Source: Lingula anatina
Lineage: Eukaryota > Brachiopoda > Lingulata > Lingulida > Lingulidae
Direction: 5' to 3'
Assembly (NCBI RefSeq): GCF_001039355.2
Contig: NW_019774613.1
Span: forward strand, 402,704 to 433,877
DNA length: 31,174 nt
Shown: piece by piece, positions 11,527 to 22,005 of the stretch
How positions within the stretch are numbered: the stretch's first letter is position 1
Layout: every line of letters starts with the position of its first letter
The notes under the pieces: generated by a model
Seen by the model: only the letters and a program-made list of their open reading frames with translations
What the model was told of the DNA's origin: nothing
The model's database searches: none
Made by a program: the position numbers and the translations under genes

Positions 11527-11732
11527 CCCATAACCCTATATCGTACTAGCAGGATCGATCTATCTACGAGGGGATTCTCCCTTAGTTGCATTCAGTTTAA
11601 GCGTGCACAAAAGTTAATTGCCCCCTTCAACTTCAGTGGGCGTGACAGACATTTAAGCTGCTTAAACTGAATGCAATTTAGCGAGAATCCCCTCGAAGTT
11701 AAATCGACCCTGCTAGTACGATAGGTTTATGG
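11527..11732. mobile_element. Family A foldback MITE, copy 2
   Basis: The left arm carries CGTACTAGCAGGATCGATC and the right arm CGACCCTGCTAGTACGAT, its inverse. The ends resemble CCCATAACC and GGTTTATGG. The interior holds GAGGGGATTCTCCC and GAATCCCCTC and the family words TTAATTGCCCCC, TCAGTGGGCGTGACAGAC and ATTTAAGCTGCTTAAA. The palindrome covers nearly its full 206 bp. No coding content. Confidence 0.7.
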
Positions 11733-11880
11733 TAACCCAGTTTCACTTCACAACACAAGAAAATGGCACCGTGTTTTGTATCGCGGCCCTGTGTCGTGTA
11801 TAAAGCAGACATTGCTCTCTTTTATATGGTTAGGCCTACATGAGGATGGTGAAAAGATAATTAAAATTGTGCATGTACGC

Positions 11881-12057
11881 TTTAGGCCGCATTCACAAGA
11901 GTGGACTAACTAGTCCGCGGATCAAATATGGCTGACCTACTTGAATGCGTGTCGCATAATCCCCAGTGTCTATTAAGGGTTTAGACGGCAAGTCTTTAAG
12001 TACCTCGCCATATTTGATCCGTGGGCTAGTTCGTCTGCTGATGTGAATGCAGTCTTA
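11881..12057. mobile_element. Family B MITE, copy 2
   Basis: GCATTCACAAGAGTGGACTA and CCGCGGATCAAATATGGC at the left are mirrored by GCCATATTTGATCCGTGGG and TGATGTGAATGCAGTCTTAG at the right. The core is unrelated to copy 1 apart from the arms and CTTGAA-type words. It is about 150 bp downstream of a family A copy, as copy 1 also adjoins a family A copy. Borders are approximate by a few bases. Confidence 0.65.
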
Positions 12058-12511
12058 GATAAACTTCTTCTCAAAGGGTTTTATCGTCTTTACAGTCAGA
12101 ATCGGGAAATATAAAATGCTTAACAGGATATGAATAAACACCAAAAACAAGCGTTCAAAGGCGGTTTTAAAGGGAACAAGTTTCTTTATCAACGCACTTT
12201 CCCTATATTTCATAATATCCAAACAACCTTCGCCTTGCAGTTACTACGGCTACAATTACATCCAATCAGCACGGATCCATGCATTGCATGGAGCTTATTT
12301 CAACCATATTTCGATTTTGTTTCCATTTTTAACACCTGCTCCCGAGCTGCTCTTAAGTGACAAAATTGACAGTCGACTATTCAGCTTCAAGACATACATG
12401 TACATACCGTAAATGCCCCAAAGACAATTCTTTGCAAAATGTCCCACAACGAAAATGAATATTAGGCCCATCGAAGTGAAATCAGTATTTGTACCCTATC
12501 ACGATCAGAGT

Positions 12512-12533
12512 ATTACTGGTGCGTACCAGTAAT
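12512..12533. other. Perfect 9-bp stem, 4-base loop hairpin
   Basis: ATTACTGGT, loop GCGT, then ACCAGTAAT. No U-run follows on either strand and no gene is adjacent, so it is reported only as a structure. Confidence 0.5.
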
Positions 12534-12633
12534 GGAATAGGCCTACACATGTTATACGTATTCACAAATGTAACATTTACATACATGATCTAAGACATCC
12601 CCTGCACATACACAAACAAACTGGCAGCTTGGC

Positions 12634-12672
12634 CAATTAACTTGATCAATCAACTTGGTCATTTAACTTGCC
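12634..12672. repeat. Three degenerate 13-bp tandem repeats
   Basis: CAATTAACTTGAT, CAATCAACTTGGT and CATTTAACTTGCC follow each other directly. A small minisatellite without an obvious role. Confidence 0.6.
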
Positions 12673-14059
12673 CATTATGCTGTTAACAATGCAAAGACAC
12701 CATAAAGAATGGGCCCAGCCAGGGCGTAATAAACATGGGGTCTGGGCTTTTTATGCATAGGACTAGATTTGATCCGGGTCTTTGACATATACATGTTCTA
12801 GCCGGACCTGCATGTTCATCGATGTTTGCTTAATTGCTTAATGTTATGGAGTTCTTATCATTGGAAACCAACAAGAACAATTATCCTTTTAACTTCTTTT
12901 CCCCCTGGGTTCGTCTTTTAATTTGCAACAACATGGTAGGTTTAATAACGCTTGGTAATGTAGAACATAGCGCCTTGATGACTTCGTCAGCATCCACAAT
13001 GGTTTGCGAGCAGTGCAGAGGAACTTGATGGACCGCTTAATGTGGCTAAGAATATGAGAGGATTGGTGGAAAATTGAATTCCATTGCCTCCTGGTCAAGT
13101 TAAATGCACCTATCATTACCTTTGAATTATTTCGGAAGTGGGACGTACACATCATCATCATTATCAGCAGCATCGTTTCCGATAGAGAAGACACGGTGCT
13201 TCTAAGCAGGGCTGTATCAGTCATGGGCAATGGGAAGTCTTCAATTTCCTCATGACTTTCTTTTGCCACACAACTCTGATCTTTTTTTGATGTGGTCTTT
13301 ACTCACGGATTACCACTTATCAGAGTCATACAGAGGCCATTACAGTCATGCCATTGCGGCTTACGCCAAACGAACTGTGGCATGCCCCCTTTGCATTGTA
13401 AATTGACATGCAATTGAAAATTACAAATTGTGTCAGCATGTCACTCGTGCTTTGCAAAATTATTTTGCCAGAACTGAACAGAACTTTGAAACCGAAGTGT
13501 AACTGGACATGGAAAGAAATAAGAAAATACAATTATTCCAAAGGACAAATACGTTTAACGACGTTTTTGAGGGACGTTGACACGTTGACCTTGTGATAGA
13601 ACCCTGTACAATAAGTTTGACGTTCCGTAGGGGGCAAGAGGTCGGGCGGGCAGAACGGCGTGTAATTTACTAACAAGCTTAGCCGCCACGTGTCATTGGA
13701 GAATCTATTTTTTAACCACACTCGCACGCAATAATATAATTGATTTTCCAACATAATGTGTTTTGGTGTTAAGATCGCGTATCGCTTTTTCGTTACAAGG
13801 ATGCGATACTAAATATAGCATGTATTCCAATCTGACAAGACTAACACTTCCTCCGATTATGGGAAAACGGTTACCACGCAATGCCAGTATCTGGTTGAGA
13901 TGCGGGTCGTCGCACGAATTGATATTCACATTAATGAGAAAATGGGTGAGTTTTGTATGTATCGCAATCAAGCACATGTTCTATTAGCATTTAAAGTCTT
14001 TAGTCAGTCTAAAATGTGCTGTGGTGAAATATTTTGACTTCCTCGGGGCAGTCACAAAT

Positions 14060-14188
14060 CAGGGGCGGATTGAGACATTGAAAGTTTACCTTGACGGGTA
14101 TCTATTTTTTTCTGTCGGAAGACGGTCAAAAATAGAGGATGGATCAACAAAGATGGACTGTCAGAAAATATATATGGATCCGCCCCTG
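14060..14188. mobile_element. Short hAT-like MITE
   Basis: Starts CAGGGGCGGATTGAG and ends GGATCCGCCCCTG, an inverted repeat of about 12 bp of the CAGGGGCGGATC type known from many hAT elements. A secondary pairing involves TCTATTTTTTTCTGTC and GGTCAAAAATAGA. 129 bp, non-coding. I could not see a clear 8-bp target duplication. Confidence 0.5.
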
Positions 14189-15069
14189 TAAATGAATGAA
14201 AAAAGATAAAAACAATTAAAACTGAAAAATATTTAGATATTTCTCATGGAGGTTTATCACGCTGACATTTCCAACGAATTTCGTGCTATTCAAACAAATT
14301 AAAATGCTTAAGAAAACGTCTTAGAAGGTCACACAAATATTTAACCATTCAAATACATTTTTTCGTGATGAATACAGTTTTGATGCATATATATACGAAC
14401 ACGAAAGTCAATTTTGATGGAAAAGAGTGATACGTTATTGATTTCCCAAAATTGTGTATTTGATGTAAATGTCAAACTTCACTACAAGGAACAGCGGCAC
14501 AGTAAAGCTTTTCTTTCTAACAAACATTACCTCTACTTTCGAACAAAACGGAAGACTCGAACATTACAAGTGAAATGAAGGTGGTGGCTATACGTACCCA
14601 GATTTAGAGAGGGTAGTTTGACATCTTTTATAGTGCACTGAAGATGTTTTCATGTGCAAGAATATAAGGATTTTACTTTTTGCCGTCTTGCCACAAGTAC
14701 GTTAATAACATATTGCGAATAAATTGTCTTCCAAAAAAAAAAGCACAACATAGTTGTAGTCATCCTTTATTTTGCAATAAAACACTAAATAGAGCAATAT
14801 TTTATACACGTTTATTGCTTAAAATGGGTATTTTCTTTCGGAATTAGAACCCTTGTTGTGGAATAGCTGTTTTGCACAACATGTAGACACATATCAATGA
14901 ACTGTGTCTATTCATGAACTTAAAGCCTTTAAAACAATGACGAACACTATGTTTTATTTCTACTATTTTCTTTAATACTAATTGTAAAGGTTTATTTGAA
15001 TTTAATTCCATTTTAATACTATATTTTTATGTACGCATTCAACATATATTTTAGATATTGCAAAAACTA

Positions 15070-15070
<1 letters not shown>
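14189..15070. other. No gene recognised
   Basis: Very AT-rich, with several AATAAA and ATTTA words. No long frame. Confidence 0.55.
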
Positions 15071-15109
<39 letters not shown>

Positions 15110-15129
15110 TATTATTATTATTATTATTA
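15071..15129. repeat. (AAT)13-(ATT)7 self-complementary microsatellite
   Basis: Thirteen AAT units switch directly to TTA/ATT units, forming a perfect AT-only hairpin. Such a mirrored switch is also a typical mark of replication slippage at a foldback. Confidence 0.95.
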
Positions 15130-15609
15130 CCAATGGTATTCATCATGGAATAGTTAGCAACTTGCAGCACGAACACTAACAACCTTTTGTCATGGGAAAC
15201 AGATGTGCTATTGACAAAATGCATGTTCGTTCTGAAATCCTACGCTGGAAAGGCAATACTTAGCGTGACGGGTAAAGGTCTAATAGTTTCTTTGTCATTA
15301 ATAAAGGGAAAGCCGTTGTAAAAAAAGTGGGCACTTGTAAAAAAAAAGCGGAAATAGAGAAAAAATCGATAAACTGCTTTTGATTCATGTAAGAACATAG
15401 ATTATTGTTAATACATGCAAAATACAACAGCAGGTACCACGGGTCATTTTCGACTGTTGGCGGTATACACTTTAAAAAAGTACAAATCGTTCGTGGGGTC
15501 TTCCTGTTGCCACCACATTTTGAAGTATCGTTGATGCCACACGGCTGTATCTATGTACCAAAACGTATATTTTTGACCAATGAGCAAGAAAATGGCTTGT
15601 AATTAGCCA

Positions 15610-15978
15610 GTAACACGGCCTGGCTCCGCCGTGACGTAGACTCTAAATGTATATTCATAGAGTGAATGACTTTGAATGTGTATTCATAGAGAGTCGAAGA
15701 GCAAAGCAGGAGCCAGAGCGCGTGCTGCTCCTGCACGAAGTAGAACAGCACCGCAGACAAGAGCGCTGAGACTTTTCTTTACACCAGCGCTGCAGCTGTG
15801 ACCTAACTGGAAAATTAATGCAGCTAATTACAGTCGGTGTCTGCGAGGAACCGAAAACACGGTATTTTATTGGTGACAGCAGGGAGGCGCAGCGTGTTCA
15901 CAATGTGCTGAAGACGACAGTTTGCGTAATCATCTTTGAGATTTTCACGGTGATAAAAACTGGCGTTGGAGACAGAAG
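15610..15978 (+). other. GC-richer patch ending in a strong 5' splice site: possible non-coding first exon
   Basis: This stretch has visibly more G, C and CpG than its surroundings and holds an inverted CCAAT motif (ATTGG at 15869-15873). It ends with AGAAG followed by GTAAGTG at 15979, a near-ideal donor. No long ATG-initiated frame is present, so it would be a 5' untranslated exon, with any promoter at or just upstream of it. The next clear gene on this strand is the receptor at 22006, with an acceptor at 21815. The start is approximate and the exon call is inference. Confidence 0.22.
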
Positions 15979-16025
15979 GTAAGTGTCGAGTAAGAAAACG
16001 GGGAAGGAAAAGAAGACAGAACGCT

Positions 16026-16026
<1 letters not shown>

Positions 16027-16067
<41 letters not shown>
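16027..16067. repeat. (AG)20 microsatellite
   Basis: Uninterrupted AG run about 50 bp downstream of the candidate donor at 15979. On the other strand it yields a Ser/Leu repeat in a spurious frame. Confidence 0.95.
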
Positions 16068-16069
<2 letters not shown>

Positions 16070-18360
16070 CTACTTACAGACAAAAGCCCTAATGGCTGTC
16101 TTCGACTGAAGGCGTGAAAATACTACGAAGTTAAATGTGTTATGGAACAAATCCTTGAATAGCTTTAATGGTATTAAATGCACATGTAAACAAAAAGAAA
16201 AAGACTGCACATCGCGAAAAACAATATGAAATTAAAAAGAGGTACATCTGGTGAAAAGCGCAAGAAAATTTATATGCAAAAATGATGAACGAATGGAGAC
16301 AAAATATATATGATCAAAGAGGAACAGTACGTACAAATGTAGTAGTAGTTAGAATGGTGCGAGTGTGCCTGAAAATAGACCTTATGGCATACAAATATAT
16401 ATTATTTGTACGTGTTTGTAAATAATAAAGAAGTATTCCCCAGGAAATGCATTTCTGTGGTGTAACAGAGCGATTGTGGGGCAAAAAAGTAATAGATTCG
16501 TTGTCCATTATAATTAGGCGAAAATGTCGAACCTGGAAAAAAGTGGACCGAATGACGTTCTAAAGTAAACGATTCGATTACGAGTAGCGTTGGCCTCAGC
16601 TGGTTTTTGTAAGAGAAAAAATTGGGGCTTGATGGTCCAAAATTGTTATTTGTGGTGTTTGAAGTGCAACATGACGGCATTTATTGGAGTAATGCAAGTG
16701 TGACTTCATATGACAAAAAGAAATATACCTTTTAATAGACAGTGAAAATTGTCTTATTCTCAGTGCAATATAAAGGAAAATATTATCGCACAAAGACCAA
16801 GAACATAGTAAATTTGCCGCGATAGTATTAAAAAGTAGACTATCATATGTTTCATTTATGATTTTGAAATGATTGTTTGTTCCTTAATCTTCAAAATCTA
16901 TTATCTTATTGAAAGTAATATTTTTGTTTGATTCATAAATTTTTGGGATTTAAGTCGCCTGTGAATTAACGTAATAACCAATCAAATATTGACAAGGCTA
17001 AAATGGCCATTTTTCACACCTTTCACTGACTTAACCGCCCTCTATCAATGTCACGGCCCAACGGTTTTATGGGACGACCACCCTGAAATAAACCGTCATA
17101 CTGTTGTCTACCGTAACCCCGTGTCCAACCGAGCTTAGATTGCCTAGGAAATAAAAGTTACTTTATAAGCTTCTCTTTAGGATCAGTGTCTAGCCTGTAA
17201 CATTGCGTCTGCCTCGTCCCAGGGCGCCAGGACGTTAGGTCACAAGTCACAGCTCATTTTGCAACAAATTTCTCGGAACAACAACAGACTGGTTTTCAAC
17301 ACAGTGTGTGCTTGGCTACCACTGACGAAACGTCAGCTTAAATATATCCCGATACAATAAATGTATTCTTATTTGAACTTGATTTTTACTGCATGTCCCA
17401 TGGTTTTCCTAAAATCCTGGAGTGAAAGGTGACCTTGATGACCTTGATGGCCTTGATGGCATCTAATTAACTTTGGTGGTCTTAAAGTTGCATCCCTTTG
17501 AAAGTCAGCACAGAATGTCAGCTTTCATTGAGATTTATTTTCATTTTCCCTTAAGGTATGACTGAAGACAAAAAAATAAATCCTTTGTTCTACTGTGTTC
17601 GTTATGGAGACTTGAATCAATATGTTTAATACAAAAACGAAAGAGTTTTTATACTTATCTGGATTCACGGTAAAAACCATTGTACGTGTATTTGTAAACT
17701 GCACTTCTAACGGGAACCTTTTTTTTTCGAGGCATATCGCATGATGGTTCTGTTATCATGCCAGTATGATATTAAATAATTTCAAATGTCTTTTTAGCGT
17801 GAAATGATACGCACGCCATGAAATCACTTCTTCGGTCAAAATCGTGCATTTCTGTCAAAATCGTGCAGTTTCTTTCTGCTGGAATCAAGATCATCCGTAA
17901 AACATATATATCAGTTATAATTTGGGAGTTGCAGAACAGCGGAGTGATGAATGATTAGCACTCCAAACTGTCGGAGATCCGGGGATATTGCGTCCAGATT
18001 ATTTCTTCCGTTGCAAATTTCACAAGTTCCTATCTGTATCTGTATTATTGATCAGTTGTATAGCACATCATTTCCTGTGGAAAATTAATCATCGACATCG
18101 GTATCGGATTGAAGAGAAAAGGGGAGAGAGGCGACAGCTTCTTTTTCAAAAGAAAATGACGACTTCTGCCCTTCTTAGAAAAATCGAGATAATACTCTCA
18201 CTAGGGTTCCTTGGCGAATGTGGATACACGACTAATTCAAAATGTCCCCTATTGCTTAACATTATCACTATATACAGGCGTCATCCATACGTGGGATGGT
18301 TTTCAACCTTCGCCGCTGCATGAACTCTTCAATCTGATATTCATTAGAAGTCCATTAAGG
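16068..18360. other. Non-coding, apart from the TGACCTTGA repeat
   Basis: Short overlapping minus-strand frames at 16314-16793 and a 111-codon plus-strand frame at 17988-18323 show no domain and no credible start. The stretch would be intronic if 15979 and 21815 are spliced together. Confidence 0.45.
17430..17456 (-). promoter_or_regulatory. Triple 9-bp repeat matching the TCAAGGTCA nuclear-receptor half-site
   Basis: TGACCTTGA occurs at 17430-17438 and 17439-17447, with TGGCCTTGA at 17448-17456. The reverse complement TCAAGGTCA is the extended half-site bound by monomeric NR5A/FTZ-F1 and ERR receptors. It could equally be a tiny minisatellite. Confidence 0.25.
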
Positions 18361-18899
18361 CTCTGTCACACAGAGCGTATAACACCAAGACTGGGTTCCC
18401 ATACCTAGATCAATCCAACAGGATCGATCCCTCTCCGAGGGGTTTGTCGCTAAGTTGCTTTCAGCTTAAGCGGTCTAGATGCCTGGCACGCCTACTGAAG
18501 TTGCTAAGTTATAATTAATTACCCCCTAGCAATTTCAGTAGGCGTGACAGACATTTAAGCAGCTTAAGTTGATTGCAATTATATCCCCTCGGAGATAGAT
18601 CGATCCACAGTAGGGTCTGAGAATGATCCTTAACGTTTGAGAAAATTTGCCCATACACAGACAAACGAAAGGGATTTGTTACAATTACGTCGCATACGTC
18701 TCGAGTACGCAGGTAATATTGGTGTACGTTCTCATTCCAGGATGGAGATAAAATGTTTTGTGTATGATCAAAACAAAGTTCATACGCTGCTTGTATCTTC
18801 ATCTTAATACGCTGGATTTCATACGCTAAAATAAGGTACGTATAATCGATATCTGATACGATACTTATACGTACCATTTTTACGCTAGGTGTGACAGAG
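18361..18899. mobile_element. CTCTGTCACAC-ended MITE interrupted by a family A foldback element
   Basis: The left end reads CTCTGTCACACAGAGCGTA and the right end is its near reverse complement (TACGCTAGGTGTGACAGAG), giving terminal inverted repeats of about 19 bp. The interior right of the inserted element (about 18620-18890) is rich in ATACGC/GTACGT words on both strands. A family A foldback occupies about 18398-18620, so this element is older. No coding capacity or target duplication was recognised. A 120-codon frame on the minus strand (18515-18877) spans both elements and is not a gene. Confidence 0.55.
18398..18620. mobile_element. Family A foldback MITE, copy 3
   Basis: Starts CCCATACCTAGATCAATCC, then CAGGATCGATCCCTCTCCG. 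The second half repeats it inverted, with CCCCTCGGAGATAGATCGATCC near 18590. The core words TTAATTACCCCC, TCAGTAGGCGTGACAGAC and ATTTAAGCAGCTTAAG are shared with the copies at 5961, 11527 and 27721. The right terminus is eroded, so its end is approximate. It sits inside another element (18361-18899). Confidence 0.7.
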
Positions 18900-18929
18900 T
18901 TTTTACGGCGATGCGTAAAAGCAAGTATA

Positions 18930-19400
18930 CAGCATTGGTCAAAAAGGTTGTCCCACCCCCATTTCCATGTACTTTTATTTACAAATGATCACCTCACAGC
19001 TGTGAACTGTTAGAAATAGTGCTTTTTATTACGGATACCGTGTCTAACATGAATAATGGTTAAAAAAATACAAAAAAATGGTGAAAATATACACATTTTA
19101 ATGCTAATTGTGTGTGAATTTGGTGACATTTAATGGCTTCTTTTCAATTTTATAGTAATTTCTTTACATCTTTAGAAGTCACAGTGAAACAGTCGATTTG
19201 AGGGGGTACCTCTTATAAATTTTACTAAATGGTATAAAATACGTATATTTTCACCACTATTTTGTATTTTTAAAACCATTGTTAGACACGGTATACGTAA
19301 TAAAAAAACACTATTTCTAACAATTAACAGCTGTTAGGTGATCATTTGTAAATAAAAGTACATGGAAATGGGGGTGGGACAACCTTTTTGACCAATGCTG
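18930..19400. mobile_element. Tc1/mariner-type MITE with long inverted repeats
   Basis: A 471-bp element begins CAGCATTGGTCAAAAAGG and ends with its reverse complement. Both ends are flanked by TA (18928-18929 and 19401-19402), the duplication expected of mariner-superfamily insertion. The inverted arms run about 165 bp (to near 19100 and from near 19236) with high identity, including the GTTGTCCCACCCCC block. No transposase is encoded, so it would have been moved by an enzyme from elsewhere. Confidence 0.85.
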
Positions 19401-20624
19401 TACAGTTCCATGTCTCGCTGAAAATTGCACCTACAACATACATGTATATAATCGTGTTTGCGTTTAATTTCCAATCTCGATTATTTCGCTTTCCCAGTGA
19501 CACAGATTGCGTCCAAGGGTCAAGTTAAAACAAAAGTTAATACAGTTTTGGCCCGAACGATTGTCTCCGTATCGTTGCATGGGTATCAACTTTTGTAGCT
19601 TTTTACAAGATAAATAACCCTTGTTTGAAAATCAATCGCATTACTCGCTTTGTTTCCTGCAAAAGAAAGAAGAAAAACGCCTCTATAGTAATAATGATCC
19701 GGTTGTATTCAGTTTCATCAATTGAATCGTCTGTTGTCTCCTCAAATTCCTTTGGCGTTACGTAACAAATTGCCTGATAAGGATCGAGTGAAGAACCTGT
19801 GGGAATTCCTAATAACACTTATGTCAGTGACTAAAATATCTGTCTCGTATGCCTATTTTGTCATTTGAACGAAGCAGCTTTTTACACTTTCATGTCTTAA
19901 CCGTGGTTTTATTACATGCTACAAGGATAAACTTGGAGAAAAATAAACATGGTCGGGATACCACAAAAATAAATAAATTAATTGTTATATAAACAAATGA
20001 AAAATAAAAAATTATGATAAAAATTATACTTATGATAATTTTAAAAATATTATTATTTCTTTTTATAGTCTTATCTTATCGGGTATTACTTTTTACAAAT
20101 GTTCTGTTTGGTCGTTATAGATAACGTTTTGTAATTAACGGGTTCATTAGGAACACACCACGTTCGGCGTGCTCCCGCCAGTTTCGTCAGGCAAGATGTC
20201 ATTATCAGTCACAATTAAAAATATCAACTTGATAAATGAGATGGTTTATTATTGTTGTTTAAGCACATTTTGTCGTTCATTGACATTATATGACTCAATC
20301 TTACCTAAATGGGCAGGAAATGTAGGGTTGAAATTGGTCACCAGAGTATCTGCAAATGCCTTCCACTGGGGAACTTTCCATTTAGATAGCATCCACTTGT
20401 AAATCTTGCGTTCCCAGTACCGTTGTCATAGGCCATTGTCGATTTATTAGATACTCAGTTGTGTCTCGTCTGAAGCCTTGTGCTCAGCCACAGAAGTCCT
20501 ACCGGGGAGCTCCATTTTCATTGTTAGATCTTCTGGGATTCATCCCAGCATGTCAACACAGAGATCGTTTTGTGAAAGCGAACTAAAAAAGGTACAATGT
20601 ACCTGTACTTTTGTGGGTTCCCTT

Positions 20625-20760
20625 GCAGCAATATTGATGAAATATTGATGCAAACCTTTAGTTTGCAACGATTTTGCAGAAGTTTGCAAGAAAAAAAATA
20701 TTGCTGCTAATTTGCAGCAAATTTGCTGCAAATTTGCAAGAAGGAGTTTGCAGCGGCCTG
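20625..20760. repeat. TTTGCA-rich self-complementary stretch
   Basis: TTTGCA/TGCAAA words recur about ten times on both strands, including TTTGCAGCAAATTTGCTGC, which can fold on itself. It looks like a locally generated low-complexity repeat. Overlapping minus-strand frames are artefacts. Confidence 0.5.
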
Positions 20761-21548
20761 ATATTTTGCTAAGGGCTTTGTAACCAACCTTTCATTTTTT
20801 ACTTACTGAGAGATCCTGTGTTTTTCGTCTGAAGCTCATGTTGTAATCTGTTAGAATAACGAAAGTATTGTCTTTGCTTACATGTCGCATTTTAAAGTTT
20901 AAGTTAAAGGCGAAATCTGTATATACTTGAATAAAATTGTCCAAATATTAAATTCACATTAAGTGAATAGTTAAAATGGTTTTGGGGTGCTTAAAGTGGT
21001 AAATGTTAAACAAAAAAATGTCTAGTTGTTGTGTTTTTGCGTTAAAAATAGCGAGCAAAAAGTTTCACAAAATTTGAAATATGCAAATCTGAAGGCTACG
21101 CAAGTTGCTCAATGGTAGCGATTTTAAAACAAGTGCCATATCTGTAAACTGGTTCGTTCATATATGACCGAGTCTTTGCTAGTAAGTAAGTCACTTCTGA
21201 CTAGAGTTTGCCGAGGGGATCTCATTATTTTTTCACCTCGTCACGCATGCAATTATCACAGACTCACGCGGATTTACCTCACCAATGTAACCGTCATGCA
21301 ACAAGTGGCTTTTCTTTTCAGTGGTGACTAAGACAAATAATATATTTATATATTATCTTTAAACGATCGCCTGTATGATTATGTCATTTTCGTTCTTGTA
21401 TCTTTATATTCAAATGTGCGTCTAGCCTTAATCTAAAGCACGTTTTGTTGCGTTTTTGTATCTCGGCGTGTCAAATGGTTATCTAATCGTACTTTCCAGC
21501 ATAATTCGAATCTTTCGCCAAGAGATATATCAGCTCCGTTCATTCCAG

Positions 21549-21556
21549 TATAAAAA
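21549..21556 (+). promoter_or_regulatory. TATA-like element upstream of the receptor
   Basis: TATAAAAA lies about 450 nt upstream of the receptor ATG. It could be a core promoter if transcription starts near 21580. In this AT-rich DNA such a motif also arises easily by chance, and it competes with the idea of a distant first exon ending at 15978. Confidence 0.15.
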
Positions 21557-21815
21557 CAAGAACTATCTATTGTCTCCTGGGTGATCACCGAGTCTGATCG
21601 AAAACGACGCGAGCGTCTTTGAGGAGGCACAGGCCATTGTTTCCCATTGTTTCACAGAAATGATTTCCATGGCAGCAAAATCAATAAGCGAGCTTGTAAT
21701 TTAAATATCATCCGAACGGTTATCTGTATTTCAGATTTGTATTTTTGCTGTACAGCGAGGTGGTTTGAGTTTAAAAAGTGATATTTGTTTTAAAGTGTTT
21801 GCCATTGTTTTGCAG

Positions 21816-22005
21816 GTACCCGGACCCACGTATACCAACAGGTGTGACAAGCTTGGGAGAGTTGGCATCCACCTTTGAACTCTCACTGTCTTGAAATTTT
21901 CCTGTGAAACAACTGTAAGGATCTGAACGTGGAACTCATAACAAAGTGTCGCTTTCCTTTCGTTGTCAGAATTTCTTTGAACTGGTATTGGAATCATACC
22001 AAACA
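21816..22005 (+). other. Probable 5' untranslated part of the receptor exon, behind a 3' splice site
   Basis: A pyrimidine-rich stretch ending TTTTGCAG at 21815 reads as a 3' splice site. The 190 nt from there to the receptor ATG contain no ATG, and an in-frame stop lies at 21916-21918, as expected for a leader. A second acceptor-like site (GCTTTTCTTTTCAG) ends at 21321 and could be used instead, giving a longer leader. Leader introns upstream of an intronless coding exon are common in class A receptor genes. No transcript evidence is available here, so the boundary is inferred. Confidence 0.35.

Larger units (their letters stand above)
12058..14059. other. No convincing gene
   Basis: Holds the 13-bp minisatellite and the hairpin listed separately. 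The longest frame, 126 codons on the minus strand (12889-13269), opens with GTG, has an internal Met run from a CAT repeat and no recognisable domain. Overlapping frames on both strands at 13326-13987 look random. Confidence 0.45.
19403..21815. other. Non-coding or intronic stretch upstream of the receptor
   Basis: No certain gene. A minus-strand segment near 19680-19796 has an acidic, tyrosine-containing reading behind an acceptor-like site and is discussed as a finding. 19970-20060 is extremely AT-rich. A second acceptor-like site ends at 21321. Confidence 0.4.

Noticed and set aside
12512-12533. Hairpin as a transcription terminator
   Set aside because: No U-run, no adjacent gene, and intrinsic terminators of this type are not expected in animal nuclear DNA.
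12889-13269. 126-codon minus-strand frame
   Set aside because: It opens with GTG, has a four-Met run from a trinucleotide repeat and no recognisable domain; about the longest length expected by chance in 31 kb.
17988-18323. 111-codon plus-strand frame
   Set aside because: No domain and unremarkable composition; it opens with a non-ATG codon (TTG of ATATTGCG).
18515-18877. 120-codon minus-strand frame
   Set aside because: It crosses from a family A foldback into the outer host element, so it is a by-product of nested insertions.
21946-22005. Upstream extension of the receptor frame by 20 codons
   Set aside because: It would start at GTG, not ATG. The ATG at 22006 has a good context and suits a eukaryotic gene.
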